This document shows positions 33,665 to 41,347 of a stretch of DNA of 64,000 nt, piece after piece. Every line of letters starts with the position of its first letter. The first letter of the stretch is position 1. The translations under genes and the position numbers were made by a program. The notes beneath the pieces were generated by a model, which did not search any database, was not told where the DNA came from, and saw only the letters and a list, made by a program, of their open reading frames with translations. The DNA lies in contig CAYWUJ010000007.1 in assembly GCA_964461455.1 (NCBI GenBank), positions 1 to 64,000 of the forward strand. The letters run 5' to 3'. This DNA comes from UBA1413 sp964461455. GTDB taxonomy: Bacteria > Bacteroidota > Bacteroidia > Bacteroidales > Prolixibacteraceae.

Positions 33665-33698
33665 AAAAAAACCCTGCCTGTCGGGCAAGGTTTTTTTT
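33665..33698 (-). terminator. intrinsic terminator after korB
   Basis: On the minus strand, CCTTGCC-CGACA-GGCAGGG (allowing a G-T pair) is followed by seven T, and on the other side also by a run of T/A. It lies between the korB stop (33795) and the start of the PEP/pyruvate-binding gene. The symmetric A and T runs would let it act in both directions. Confidence 0.7.
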
Positions 33699-33794
33699 GG
33701 TGGGTTGCCGGGTGACGCTCTCTGCCGGAACGGCCATGGAGACTCCCGGAAGAGTATCTTAGGTGAGCCGGCTGCTGGCCGGTCCCGTCCAGGG

Positions 33795-34862
33795 TCATAT
33801 TTTCGGGTTTCCTCCGGGGCAGGTCTTCTCTTCGTTCACGAAGCCGTTGTCTTTCACCTCCCAGGTATTTCCCGACCTGAGGAGGTCATCCATGTTCGTG
33901 ATGGGGCTTTTTTTGCGCACTTCAGCAATCTGGAGCGCCATTTCCTGGTCGTAAACAGGTGCTTTGACGCTGCGGATCACCCCAAAGACCACCGGAAACC
34001 CGGGAAGCTTCATGTTGATCAGGGCCAGGTGCAGCGAAGGATCCGGTTCTTCGGCGTCATGGACCAGGATATCGCCGGGGGTGACGCCGTTTTCACCAAT
34101 GGTCACCACCTTGAGTTTGCCTTTCTCAAATACCAGACCTTTCTGGTTATTTGCGCCAAAGAGCATGGGCTCTCCGTGTTTCAGCAACAGCTGCCGTTCC
34201 TGGCGGAAAGCAGGGTCGGTGATCTGATCATGCACGCCGTTATTGAAGATCACGCAGTTCTGGAGGACTTCCACGATGGAGGTGCCGGCATGGCGGGCTG
34301 CCTCGCCGTATACTTCCTGGCTCATCTTCAGATTGGTGTCGATGGTCCGGGCAAAAAAGGAACCCCCGGCGCCAATGACCAGCTGTCCGGGCACAAAGGA
34401 ATCCTCGATGGTCCCGAAGGGGGAGGTCTTGGTTTTGAAACCCCTGTCGGTGGTGGGGGAGTATTGTCCCTTGGTCAGCCCGTATATTTTGTTGTTGAAG
34501 ATAATCACGTTCAGGTCGATGTTACGGCGTACCAGGTGGATGAAGTGATTTCCCCCGATGGCCATGGCGTCGCCGTCGCCGGTGATCACCCACACGCTGA
34601 GGGAGGGGTTGGCGCACTTCACCCCGGAAGCCACAGCCGTGGCCCGGCCATGAATCGTGTGAAACCCGAAGGTACTCATGTAATAGGGCAGCCGCGAACT
34701 GCAGCCAATCCCCGAAATCACCGCATAATCTTCATGCCTGACCCCCAGGTCGGCCATGACCCGCTGAATGCCGTTCATGATAGCGTAGTCCCCGCAGCCG
34801 GGGCACCAGCGTACCTCATTTTCGCTCTTGAAATCCTTGACGGTATATTGTACTTCGTTCAT
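33795..34862 (-). CDS. korB: 2-oxoacid:ferredoxin oxidoreductase, beta subunit
   Basis: A 355-residue subunit binding thiamine diphosphate. The Cys motif RWCPGCGDYAIMNG lies at about residues 17-30, ISGIGCSSR follows, and the ThDP/Mg site reads VITGDGDAMAIGGNHFIHLVRRNID. The C terminus RSGNTWEVKDN is typical. It pairs with the alpha/gamma subunit encoded three bases upstream, making an enzyme that oxidises 2-oxoglutarate or a related 2-oxoacid to its CoA ester with ferredoxin, or runs in reverse in anaerobes. The exact 2-oxoacid cannot be decided from sequence. Confidence 0.93.
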   Translation of the reverse strand: MNEVQYTVKDFKSENEVRWCPGCGDYAIMNGIQRVMADLGVRHEDYAVISGIGCSSRLPYYMSTFGFHTIHGRATAVASGVKCANPSLSVWVITGDGDAMAIGGNHFIHLVRRNIDLNVIIFNNKIYGLTKGQYSPTTDRGFKTKTSPFGTIEDSFVPGQLVIGAGGSFFARTIDTNLKMSQEVYGEAARHAGTSIVEVLQNCVIFNNGVHDQITDPAFRQERQLLLKHGEPMLFGANNQKGLVFEKGKLKVVTIGENGVTPGDILVHDAEEPDPSLHLALINMKLPGFPVVFGVIRSVKAPVYDQEMALQIAEVRKKSPITNMDDLLRSGNTWEVKDNGFVNEEKTCPGGNPKI

Positions 34863-34865
34863 TGC

Positions 34866-36704
34866 TTATGCCTCCAGATGTTTAATGACTGCATCCTCCA
34901 GTTCCTGCACCGTAAACGGCAATCCCTTGACCTTGTTGAACTGGGTGTAGTTATTTCCGGGAATTTTGTCGCGCAGGTAGGCGACAAACTGTCCCAGGTT
35001 GATTTCGCACACCAGTATCTTTTTGTACCTGCTGAAGACCTCTGCGGTGTTGGCCGGTAAAGGTTTGATGTAGTTGAAGTGGGCGAGGCTCACTTTTTTT
35101 CCTTTTTTCCGGAGATCTCTGACGGCGCTGAAGGTGTGTCCGAAAGTACCGCCCCAGCTGACCAGAAGGAGGTCCCCTTCAGGGTCGCCGCACACCTCCA
35201 GGTCAGGGATCATATCGGCGACTTTTTGCACCTTGGCTTCCCTGATTTCACAATTTTTCTGGTGGTTGTCGGGGTCATGGCTTACGTTTCCCGACACGTT
35301 TTTCTCGAGGCCGCCAATTCTGTGGGCGAATCCCTGCATGCCGGGCCATGCCCATGAGCGGGCCAGGGTTTCACTGTCGCGGCGGTAGGGCTGGTAGTCA
35401 TCCTTGTTAAGGGCCAGGCGCGGCTTGATTTCCGGAAGTTCCGCCATGGCGGGGATCTTCCAGGGTTCACTGCCGTTGCCCAGGAATCCGTCGGTGAGAA
35501 GAATCACGGGGACCATTCTCTCCATGGCGATTTTTGCGGCTGTAAAGGCGTACCAGAAACAGTCGGAGGGGGTGCTGGCCGCGATGACCACGGCGGGACT
35601 CTCCCCGTTCCTTCCGTAGAGGGCCTGGAGGAGGTCTGACTGTTCTGTTTTCGTGGGAAGCCCGGTGGAGGGCCCTCCGCGTTGCACGTTGACCACGACC
35701 AGGGGAAGTTCTGCCATCACGGCCAAACCGATGGCTTCCGATTTAAGGGCAAAACCGGGACCCGAGGTGGTGGTCACCGCCAGGTGTCCGGCAAAGGAAG
35801 CCCCCAGGGCTGTGGCGATCCCCGCGATTTCATCTTCTGCCTGGAAGGTTTTGGTCCCCAGTTCTTTGTGTTCCGCGAGGACCTGGAGGATCTCCGTGGC
35901 GGGGGTGATGGGGTAGGAGCCGGCAAACAGGGGCCTTCCCGATTTCTCAGACGCCGCCAGTAAACCCCAGGCGGTAGCCTGGTTCCCGTTGATGTTGCGG
36001 TAGAGCCCGGGCTCAATGCGGGCAGGATTAACAATATACTGCGGCGTCATGTGCTGCAGGTTCATACCATAGTTATACCCGGCATGCAACACCTTGAGAT
36101 TCGACTCGGCCACCATGGGCTTGCGGCCAAATTTCGAGTTGATGTACTCTTCAATATAATCGAGCGGCCGGTCAAACATCCAGCATACCAGCCCGAGGGC
36201 AAACATGTTCTTGCTGCGGAGGATACTCTTGTTGTCGAGTCCCATATCTTTCAGGCTCTCCTGGGTGAGCGTCGTGACGGGCACCGCAATTTTAACGTAG
36301 TCGATCAGGTTCAGTTCCGTAAAAGGATCATCGGTGGTGTAGCCGGCTTTCACGAGATTCTTCTCGGTGAAAGTGTCTGCATCATAGATGATGGTGCCCC
36401 CCGGTTTCATGAACCGCGCGTTGGCTTTTACGGCCGCGGGGTTCATGGCCACCAGCACATGGGCGAAGTCACCCGGGGTGTTGATTTCCCTTTGGCCAAA
36501 CTGGACCTGAAATCCCGACACTCCGCCGACGGTCCCCTGGGGGGCCCTGATCTCAGCGGGATAATCGGGGAAAGTGGCGATGTCGTTGCCCATCAGGGCC
36601 GAAGCATCGGAGAAGAGTGTGCCCGTGAGCTGCATTCCGTCACCGGAGTCTCCTGAAAACCGGATGGCCACTTCATCCAGTTCAATAACTTTTGTTTCCT
36701 TCAT
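34866..36704 (-). CDS. korA: 2-oxoacid:ferredoxin oxidoreductase, alpha subunit (fused gamma domain)
   Basis: A 612-residue subunit. The N-terminal gamma domain contains IRFSGDSGDGMQLTGTLFSDA (about residues 12-32) and APQGTVGGVSGFQVQFG. The alpha domain starts near residue 200 with NQATAWGLLAASEKSG and carries AEDEIAGIATALGASFAG and VVNVQRGGPSTGLPTKTEQSDLLQALYG. I chose the Met at 36704 (MKETKVIELDEVAIRFSG); the frame is open to 36755 but the added residues are unlike the family. It forms the first gene of a korAB operon ended by the hairpin at 33665-33698. Confidence 0.93.
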   Translation of the reverse strand: MKETKVIELDEVAIRFSGDSGDGMQLTGTLFSDASALMGNDIATFPDYPAEIRAPQGTVGGVSGFQVQFGQREINTPGDFAHVLVAMNPAAVKANARFMKPGGTIIYDADTFTEKNLVKAGYTTDDPFTELNLIDYVKIAVPVTTLTQESLKDMGLDNKSILRSKNMFALGLVCWMFDRPLDYIEEYINSKFGRKPMVAESNLKVLHAGYNYGMNLQHMTPQYIVNPARIEPGLYRNINGNQATAWGLLAASEKSGRPLFAGSYPITPATEILQVLAEHKELGTKTFQAEDEIAGIATALGASFAGHLAVTTTSGPGFALKSEAIGLAVMAELPLVVVNVQRGGPSTGLPTKTEQSDLLQALYGRNGESPAVVIAASTPSDCFWYAFTAAKIAMERMVPVILLTDGFLGNGSEPWKIPAMAELPEIKPRLALNKDDYQPYRRDSETLARSWAWPGMQGFAHRIGGLEKNVSGNVSHDPDNHQKNCEIREAKVQKVADMIPDLEVCGDPEGDLLLVSWGGTFGHTFSAVRDLRKKGKKVSLAHFNYIKPLPANTAEVFSRYKKILVCEINLGQFVAYLRDKIPGNNYTQFNKVKGLPFTVQELEDAVIKHLEA

Positions 36705-36786
36705 GAAAAATGGCGTTTTAATCGGCGTAAAAATAACCAATATTTGTAAAGCCAACCCTGACGTAAGTTATTCTTTAGGGGTTTTG

Positions 36787-36794
36787 TATATTTG
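36787..36794 (+). promoter_or_regulatory. -7 box (TATATTTG) of the carbonic anhydrase gene
   Basis: TATATTTG, a perfect TAnnTTTG, lies 25 bases before the start at 36819. No convincing -33 element is seen at the expected distance. Confidence 0.5.
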
Positions 36795-36818
36795 CCGGGA
36801 AATTAACAACTATCGCAT

Positions 36819-37334
36819 ATGGCATTGATACGACCTCTTCAGGGCAAGGTCCCGCAGATCGGCCACAACTGTTTTCTGGCCGAAACGGCCGTGATCATCG
36901 GCGATGTGGTCATTGGTGATGATTGCACCATCTGGTATGGTGCCGTGATCCGCGGCGATGTCCACTCCATCACCATCGGCCACAACACCAATGTCCAGGA
37001 CAATGCGGTCATTCATGCCACCTATCAGAAATCACCCACCCACATCGGCAGTAATGTGACCATTGCCCACCAGGCTGTGGTCCACGGCTGTACCCTGCAC
37101 GACAACGTCATGATCGGCATCGGGGCCGTGGTCCTTGATGATGTGGTCGTGGAGAGCAACAGCATCATAGCTGCCGGCGCCGTGGTCACCAAGGGAACCC
37201 GCATTCCCGGAGGCACCGTGTGGGCAGGGGTGCCTGCCCGGAAAGTCAAGGAGATAGGCCCTGACCTTCTCGAAGGAGAGGTGAAAAGAATCGCCGCCGC
37301 CTACGGCAAATATGCAGCCTGGTATAAGCAGTAG
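36819..37334 (+). CDS. gamma-carbonic anhydrase family protein
   Basis: A 171-residue left-handed beta-helix protein with hexapeptide repeats (for example VIIGDVVIGDDCTIWYGAVI and NVMIGIGAVVLDDVVVESN). Three histidines fit the zinc-binding set of the family: His66 (AVIHATY), His84 and His89 (TIAHQAVVHGC). Such proteins hydrate CO2 or act as related acyltransferases; many YrdA/PaaY-like members have uncertain activity. It stands in its own unit, divergent from korAB, which consumes or releases CO2; a link is possible. Confidence 0.92.
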   Translation: MALIRPLQGKVPQIGHNCFLAETAVIIGDVVIGDDCTIWYGAVIRGDVHSITIGHNTNVQDNAVIHATYQKSPTHIGSNVTIAHQAVVHGCTLHDNVMIGIGAVVLDDVVVESNSIIAAGAVVTKGTRIPGGTVWAGVPARKVKEIGPDLLEGEVKRIAAAYGKYAAWYKQ

Positions 37335-37411
37335 GCAAAAAACTGTTATATTCGCCCGAAAGGGAGGTGAAAGAAGTAAGCAGGAACAACATATCAAAGA
37401 ACCATAAACAA

Positions 37412-38308
37412 ATGCAACCAACACTTGTCATCCTTGCTGCCGGAATGGGCAGCCGCTATGGTGGCCTCAAACAGCTCGACGAGATAGGCCCCAACGGCGA
37501 AGCCATCATCGATTATTCCCTCTTTGACGCCATCCGCGCCGGATTCGGAAAGGTGGTCTTCATCATCCGCACCGATTTTGCCGACCAGTTCAAAGCACGT
37601 TTTGAACCCCGTTTACGCGGGAAAATAGAAGTGGAATACGCTTACCAGTCGCTCGATAAAATTCCCCCGGGATTCACCCTGAACCCCGCCCGTGAAAAAC
37701 CCTGGGGCACCGCCCATGCGTTGTGGATGGCCGACGGACTGGTCGATGAACCCATGGCCGTCATCAATGCCGACGACTTCTACGGCCGCGAAGCCTATGA
37801 GGTCATGGCCCGCTTTCTTACGGGCTCTGCCGACGATGCGGAATATGCCATGATCGGCTACCGGGTCAGCAACACCCTGTCGGAACACGGTTCCGTGAGC
37901 CGCGGCGCATGTATCACCGACGATAGGGGATACCTCACCGGCGTGATCGAACGCACTAAAATTCAACGCGATCCCGATGGAATTTTCTACTATGAACCCG
38001 AAGGCCGGTTTCCCCTGGCAGAGGAGACTCCCGTCAGTATGAATTTCTGGGGCCTCAAACCCGGCGTATTCGGGCTGCTCCGCGAAGGATTCGCCAGCTT
38101 CTTGAAAGAAAAGGGAGATGAACCTAAATCGGAATATTTCATTCCCCTGCTGATCAATGAGAATATTCAGAATAAAAGGATTTCCACCAAAGTGCTCACC
38201 TGTGACTCCCCCTGGTTCGGGGTGACCTACCGGGAAGATAAACCAGGGGCCGAAGCGAGCATCCGTGCGCTGATAGCCCGTGGGGTGTATCCTCCCGTGT
38301 TGTGGTAA
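37412..38308 (+). CDS. sugar-1-phosphate nucleotidyltransferase
   Basis: A 298-residue nucleotidyltransferase. The signature LVILAAGMGSRYGGLKQLDE opens the protein, GTAHALWMADGL and the metal-binding AVINADDFYG follow, and it ends with the sugar-binding half. I chose the Met at 37412 (MQPTLVILAAG) although the frame is open from 37367. It lies 113 bases before a NahK-like kinase, so the pair could turn free N-acetylhexosamine into its UDP form: kinase makes the 1-phosphate, this enzyme attaches the nucleotide. Substrate by inference only. Confidence 0.88.
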   Translation: MQPTLVILAAGMGSRYGGLKQLDEIGPNGEAIIDYSLFDAIRAGFGKVVFIIRTDFADQFKARFEPRLRGKIEVEYAYQSLDKIPPGFTLNPAREKPWGTAHALWMADGLVDEPMAVINADDFYGREAYEVMARFLTGSADDAEYAMIGYRVSNTLSEHGSVSRGACITDDRGYLTGVIERTKIQRDPDGIFYYEPEGRFPLAEETPVSMNFWGLKPGVFGLLREGFASFLKEKGDEPKSEYFIPLLINENIQNKRISTKVLTCDSPWFGVTYREDKPGAEASIRALIARGVYPPVLW

Positions 38309-38321
38309 GCACCCTCCGGGC

Positions 38322-38362
38322 CCGGGGTTGAAAGCCCCGGCCGGGCATGGGCGAGCCCATGC
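38322..38362. repeat. GC-rich double hairpin between nucleotidyltransferase and kinase genes
   Basis: Two hairpins follow one another: CCGGGG-TTGAAAG-CCCCGG (38322-38340) and GCATGGGC-GA-GCCCATGC (38345-38362), the second a perfect palindrome. The stretch is much more GC-rich than other gaps here. No T run follows, so a simple terminator is unlikely; a REP-like element or an mRNA stability structure is possible. Confidence 0.5.
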
Positions 38363-38421
38363 GCTTTATCTCGGGGGGGCGTGCAGAAACCCGGTTTGTT
38401 CCAAATCAATGATAGTGTTAT

Positions 38422-39507
38422 ATGAACGAAAGTAAAATATTCAACCTTCTGTCGCAGTTCGGTATGGATGTGCCGGTGACCTCCTGGAAGCCTTTTGGTC
38501 ACGGCCATATCAATGACACCTTTCTGGTCACCACACCCGAAAGGGTCCCCGATCTGATCCTTCAGCGGAAAAACCATCTGGTTTTCAAAAATGTGGCCGG
38601 AATGATGGACAACATTGTCAAGGTCACGGGCCACATCCGTAAGAAACTGATGGCCGCCGGCGAGGCCGAAATCGACCGTATGGTGATGCATTACATCGCG
38701 GCTCCCGACGGCCGCTATTATGTCAATGATGACCAGGGAAATTTCTGGACTCTTTTCCTCTATGTCAGAGGCTGTACCAGCGTTGAAGAGGTGACGCAGA
38801 AGGGACAGGCCTATAGTGCTGGAAAGGCCTTCGGCCACTTCCAGCGTCAGCTCTCCGATCTGCCGGGTTCTTTGCTGGTCGAGACCATCCCTGGTTTTCA
38901 CAACGGGATATTGCGTCTTCAGCAGTTCCGCGAGGCCATTGAACGGGACAAGGCCGGCAGGGTGGCCGAAATGAAAGACGTGATTGACCGGCTCCTGGGC
39001 ATGGCCGGGGAGATGACCCGCCTCCAGGAGTGGCTCGACAATGGCGATATTCCCCTGCGTATTACCCATAACGACACCAAAATCAACAATGTCCTTTTTG
39101 ATGAACACGGAGAAATCCTCTGTATCATTGACCTGGATACCGTCATGCCGGGATCGTCGCTCTTTGACTTCGGGGATGCCATACGCACCCTGGGAAACAC
39201 CGCCCCGGAAGACGAACCCGACACGCGAAAAATAGGCTTTAACCGGGAGTATTACGCCGCCTTTACAGAAGGCTACCTCTCCGAAAGCCAGCGCTTCCTT
39301 ACTCCTGTGGAAAAAAGCCACCTGGCCTTCGGGTGCCGCTATATGGTGTGGGAACAGACCATTCGCTTCCTGGCCGATTACCTTAACGGTGATACCTACT
39401 ACAAAACGGCGTATCCGGAACACAACAGGGTCAGAACCCTGGCGCAGTTCCGCTATCTGGAGGTGTTGGAAGAGAATTATGAGTTTATGCAAACAGGTGC
39501 AGAATAG
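38422..39507 (+). CDS. NahK-like N-acetylhexosamine 1-kinase (APH fold)
   Basis: A 361-residue aminoglycoside-phosphotransferase-fold kinase. It resembles NahK of Bifidobacterium along its length: PFGHGHINDTFLVTT near the start, PLRITHNDTKINNVLFDEHG with the catalytic Asp, CIIDLDTVMPGSSLFDFGDAIR with the metal-binding Asp, and RFLADYLNGDTYYKTAYPEHN near the end. NahK phosphorylates the anomeric position of GlcNAc and GalNAc. With the upstream nucleotidyltransferase it forms a likely salvage pair for amino sugars, matching the sulfatase that may release GlcNAc. Confidence 0.88.
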   Translation: MNESKIFNLLSQFGMDVPVTSWKPFGHGHINDTFLVTTPERVPDLILQRKNHLVFKNVAGMMDNIVKVTGHIRKKLMAAGEAEIDRMVMHYIAAPDGRYYVNDDQGNFWTLFLYVRGCTSVEEVTQKGQAYSAGKAFGHFQRQLSDLPGSLLVETIPGFHNGILRLQQFREAIERDKAGRVAEMKDVIDRLLGMAGEMTRLQEWLDNGDIPLRITHNDTKINNVLFDEHGEILCIIDLDTVMPGSSLFDFGDAIRTLGNTAPEDEPDTRKIGFNREYYAAFTEGYLSESQRFLTPVEKSHLAFGCRYMVWEQTIRFLADYLNGDTYYKTAYPEHNRVRTLAQFRYLEVLEENYEFMQTGAE

Positions 39508-39541
39508 GGGAGCCCTCCCCGGCCTGCCGACAGTGAGGAAC

Positions 39542-40492
39542 ATGGCACAGACGACCGAAAAATGGTTTATTATCGTTAATCCCAATGCCGGCAGGCAAAA
39601 GGGAAAACATGACTGGAAAAGGATCACCGGATTGCTGGCGGAAGCAGGCCTTGACACCATGAGTTTTTTTACCCGGCACCGGGGACATGCGATTGAACTC
39701 ACCCGCAAATATATCAAGGCAGGGTTCCGGAAATTTATCGTCGTGGGGGGCGATGGTACCCTCAACGAAGTGGTCAATGGTATTTACACCCAGCAACATG
39801 CCGATCCCTCCTCCATCATGCTGGGCATGATCCCCGTGGGCACCGGCAACGACTGGTGCCGGATGTTCGGGATTCCTTCCGATTACCGGAAAGCCATCGA
39901 AATGATCGTGAAGAGTGAAACCTTCCTTCAGGATGTGGGGATTCTTGAATACTATGTCAACGGCGGAAAGACCGCCAGACGCTATTTCGTGAACATCGCG
40001 GGAATGGGCTTTGACGCCATGGTGCTTGAGAAAGCCAACAAGGACAAGGAACAGGGAAAAGGGGGAACCCTTTCCTATTTCATGCATATTTTTACCAGCC
40101 TCTTTTCTTTCAGGACCACCCGGACCACCATTACCATGGATGAGGAGATCATCCATCCCGAGGTTTTCAGTATGTCGGTAGCCATCGGACAGTACAATGG
40201 CGGAGGCATGAAACAGGCGCCTGCCGCCGTGGCCGACGACGGACTCTTTGACCTGACCATCATCCGTCCCATCGGGAAATTCAAGGTCATGCGCAATATC
40301 CTGAAACTTCTCGACGGGTCCTATACCCGGCTGCCCGAGGTGATCTCCTTCAAGACCCGGAATATTCATATCGATTCCCAGCCGGCCCTTAACGTGGAAG
40401 CCGACGGCGAATCCCTCGGCCATTCCCCCTTTTCCTTCTCGATCATACCCCTGGGTCTGAAAATCATCAGGGGCGACGATCTCGCGGTTTAG
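39542..40492 (+). CDS. diacylglycerol kinase family lipid kinase
   Basis: A 316-residue kinase. The nucleotide-binding motifs are FIIVNPNAGRQKGK, the conserved VVGGDGTLNEVVNG and IPVGTGNDWCRMFG. The C-terminal half ends LNVEADGESLGHSPFSFSIIP, as in the YegS/DgkB group. It phosphorylates a lipid such as diacylglycerol. The Met at 39542 (MAQTTEKWFIIVNP) is chosen because the frame upstream overlaps the kinase gene and reads unlike a protein. Its stop overlaps the convergent murI stop by four bases. Confidence 0.92.
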   Translation: MAQTTEKWFIIVNPNAGRQKGKHDWKRITGLLAEAGLDTMSFFTRHRGHAIELTRKYIKAGFRKFIVVGGDGTLNEVVNGIYTQQHADPSSIMLGMIPVGTGNDWCRMFGIPSDYRKAIEMIVKSETFLQDVGILEYYVNGGKTARRYFVNIAGMGFDAMVLEKANKDKEQGKGGTLSYFMHIFTSLFSFRTTRTTITMDEEIIHPEVFSMSVAIGQYNGGGMKQAPAAVADDGLFDLTIIRPIGKFKVMRNILKLLDGSYTRLPEVISFKTRNIHIDSQPALNVEADGESLGHSPFSFSIIPLGLKIIRGDDLAV

Positions 40493-41331
40493 AAGGCGCG
40501 GGGTGTGTCGATACTGACCGTTTGGGCAGTGACCGTTTCCCCCAGGAAAAGGGCGGCCCGCGACTCAAAGAGGGTCGCCGCTTCGGTGGTCTGAAAGTGG
40601 GACCTCCCTCCCTGTGAGATCTGCCGGCTGATATCGGGATGGCGTTCGAGGTAATCGGTGAGTTTGGCCGCGACCACCGGCCCCTGGTCAATAAGGGTGA
40701 TGCCCCGGGGCATGAATTTCCGGATGCTCTTCAGCAACAGGGGATAATGGGTGCATCCCAGAATCACCGTATCAATAAGGGGATCTTTTTCCAGCAGCTG
40801 CCTGATATTTTTCTCCACGAACCAGTCGGTTCCGGGGGAGTCGAGTTCGTTGTTTTCGACCAGGGGAACCCACATGGGACAGGCCTCCTGGACGGTAGAT
40901 ACCACTTTCCCACCGGCCCATTTCTCCAGTTCTATAGGGTAGGAGAGGGAGCTGACGGTTCCGGGGGTTCCCAGGATGCCCACATGGCCGTTGCCGGTCA
41001 CTTCGGCCACCTTTTCCACGCTGGGGCGGATCACCCCGAGGACCCGCCGCCCGGGGGCGATTTTTTCGAGATCCTGTTGCTGGATATTCCGCAGCGCCTT
41101 GGCCGAGGCTGTGTTGCAGGCCAGGATCACCAGAGGGCATCCCCGGGCGAAGAGATAACGGACCGCTTCCAGGGTGTACTCATAGACCACCCTGAAGGAG
41201 CGGGTGCCATAGGGCGTGCGGGCGTTGTCGCCCAGGTAGAGGAGGTCGGGACCGGGAAGGGCCTTGCGGATCTCCTTCAGCACGGTAAGCCCGCCATACC
41301 CCGAATCAAATATTCCGATGGATGAACTCAT
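40489..41331 (-). CDS. murI: glutamate racemase
   Basis: A 280-residue racemase making D-glutamate for peptidoglycan. The start IGIFDSGYGGLTVL, the two catalytic cysteines in LVILACNTASAKALR and VILGCTHYPLLL, and YLGDNARTPYG are all present. The Met at 41331 is used; the frame continues upstream but that part lies in the glycogen synthase gene. In other Bacteroidota murI is close to ompH and bamA; here glycogen synthase lies in between. It starts 17 bases after the glycogen synthase stop and is probably cotranscribed with it. Confidence 0.95.
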   Translation of the reverse strand: MSSSIGIFDSGYGGLTVLKEIRKALPGPDLLYLGDNARTPYGTRSFRVVYEYTLEAVRYLFARGCPLVILACNTASAKALRNIQQQDLEKIAPGRRVLGVIRPSVEKVAEVTGNGHVGILGTPGTVSSLSYPIELEKWAGGKVVSTVQEACPMWVPLVENNELDSPGTDWFVEKNIRQLLEKDPLIDTVILGCTHYPLLLKSIRKFMPRGITLIDQGPVVAAKLTDYLERHPDISRQISQGGRSHFQTTEAATLFESRAALFLGETVTAQTVSIDTPRAF

Positions 41332-41347
41332 TTCCGATGGATGTACT

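Noticed and set aside
38227..39777. A 516-codon minus-strand frame across the nucleotidyltransferase end and the NahK-like gene
   Set aside because: It covers two real plus-strand genes and an intergenic hairpin, and its translation looks random.
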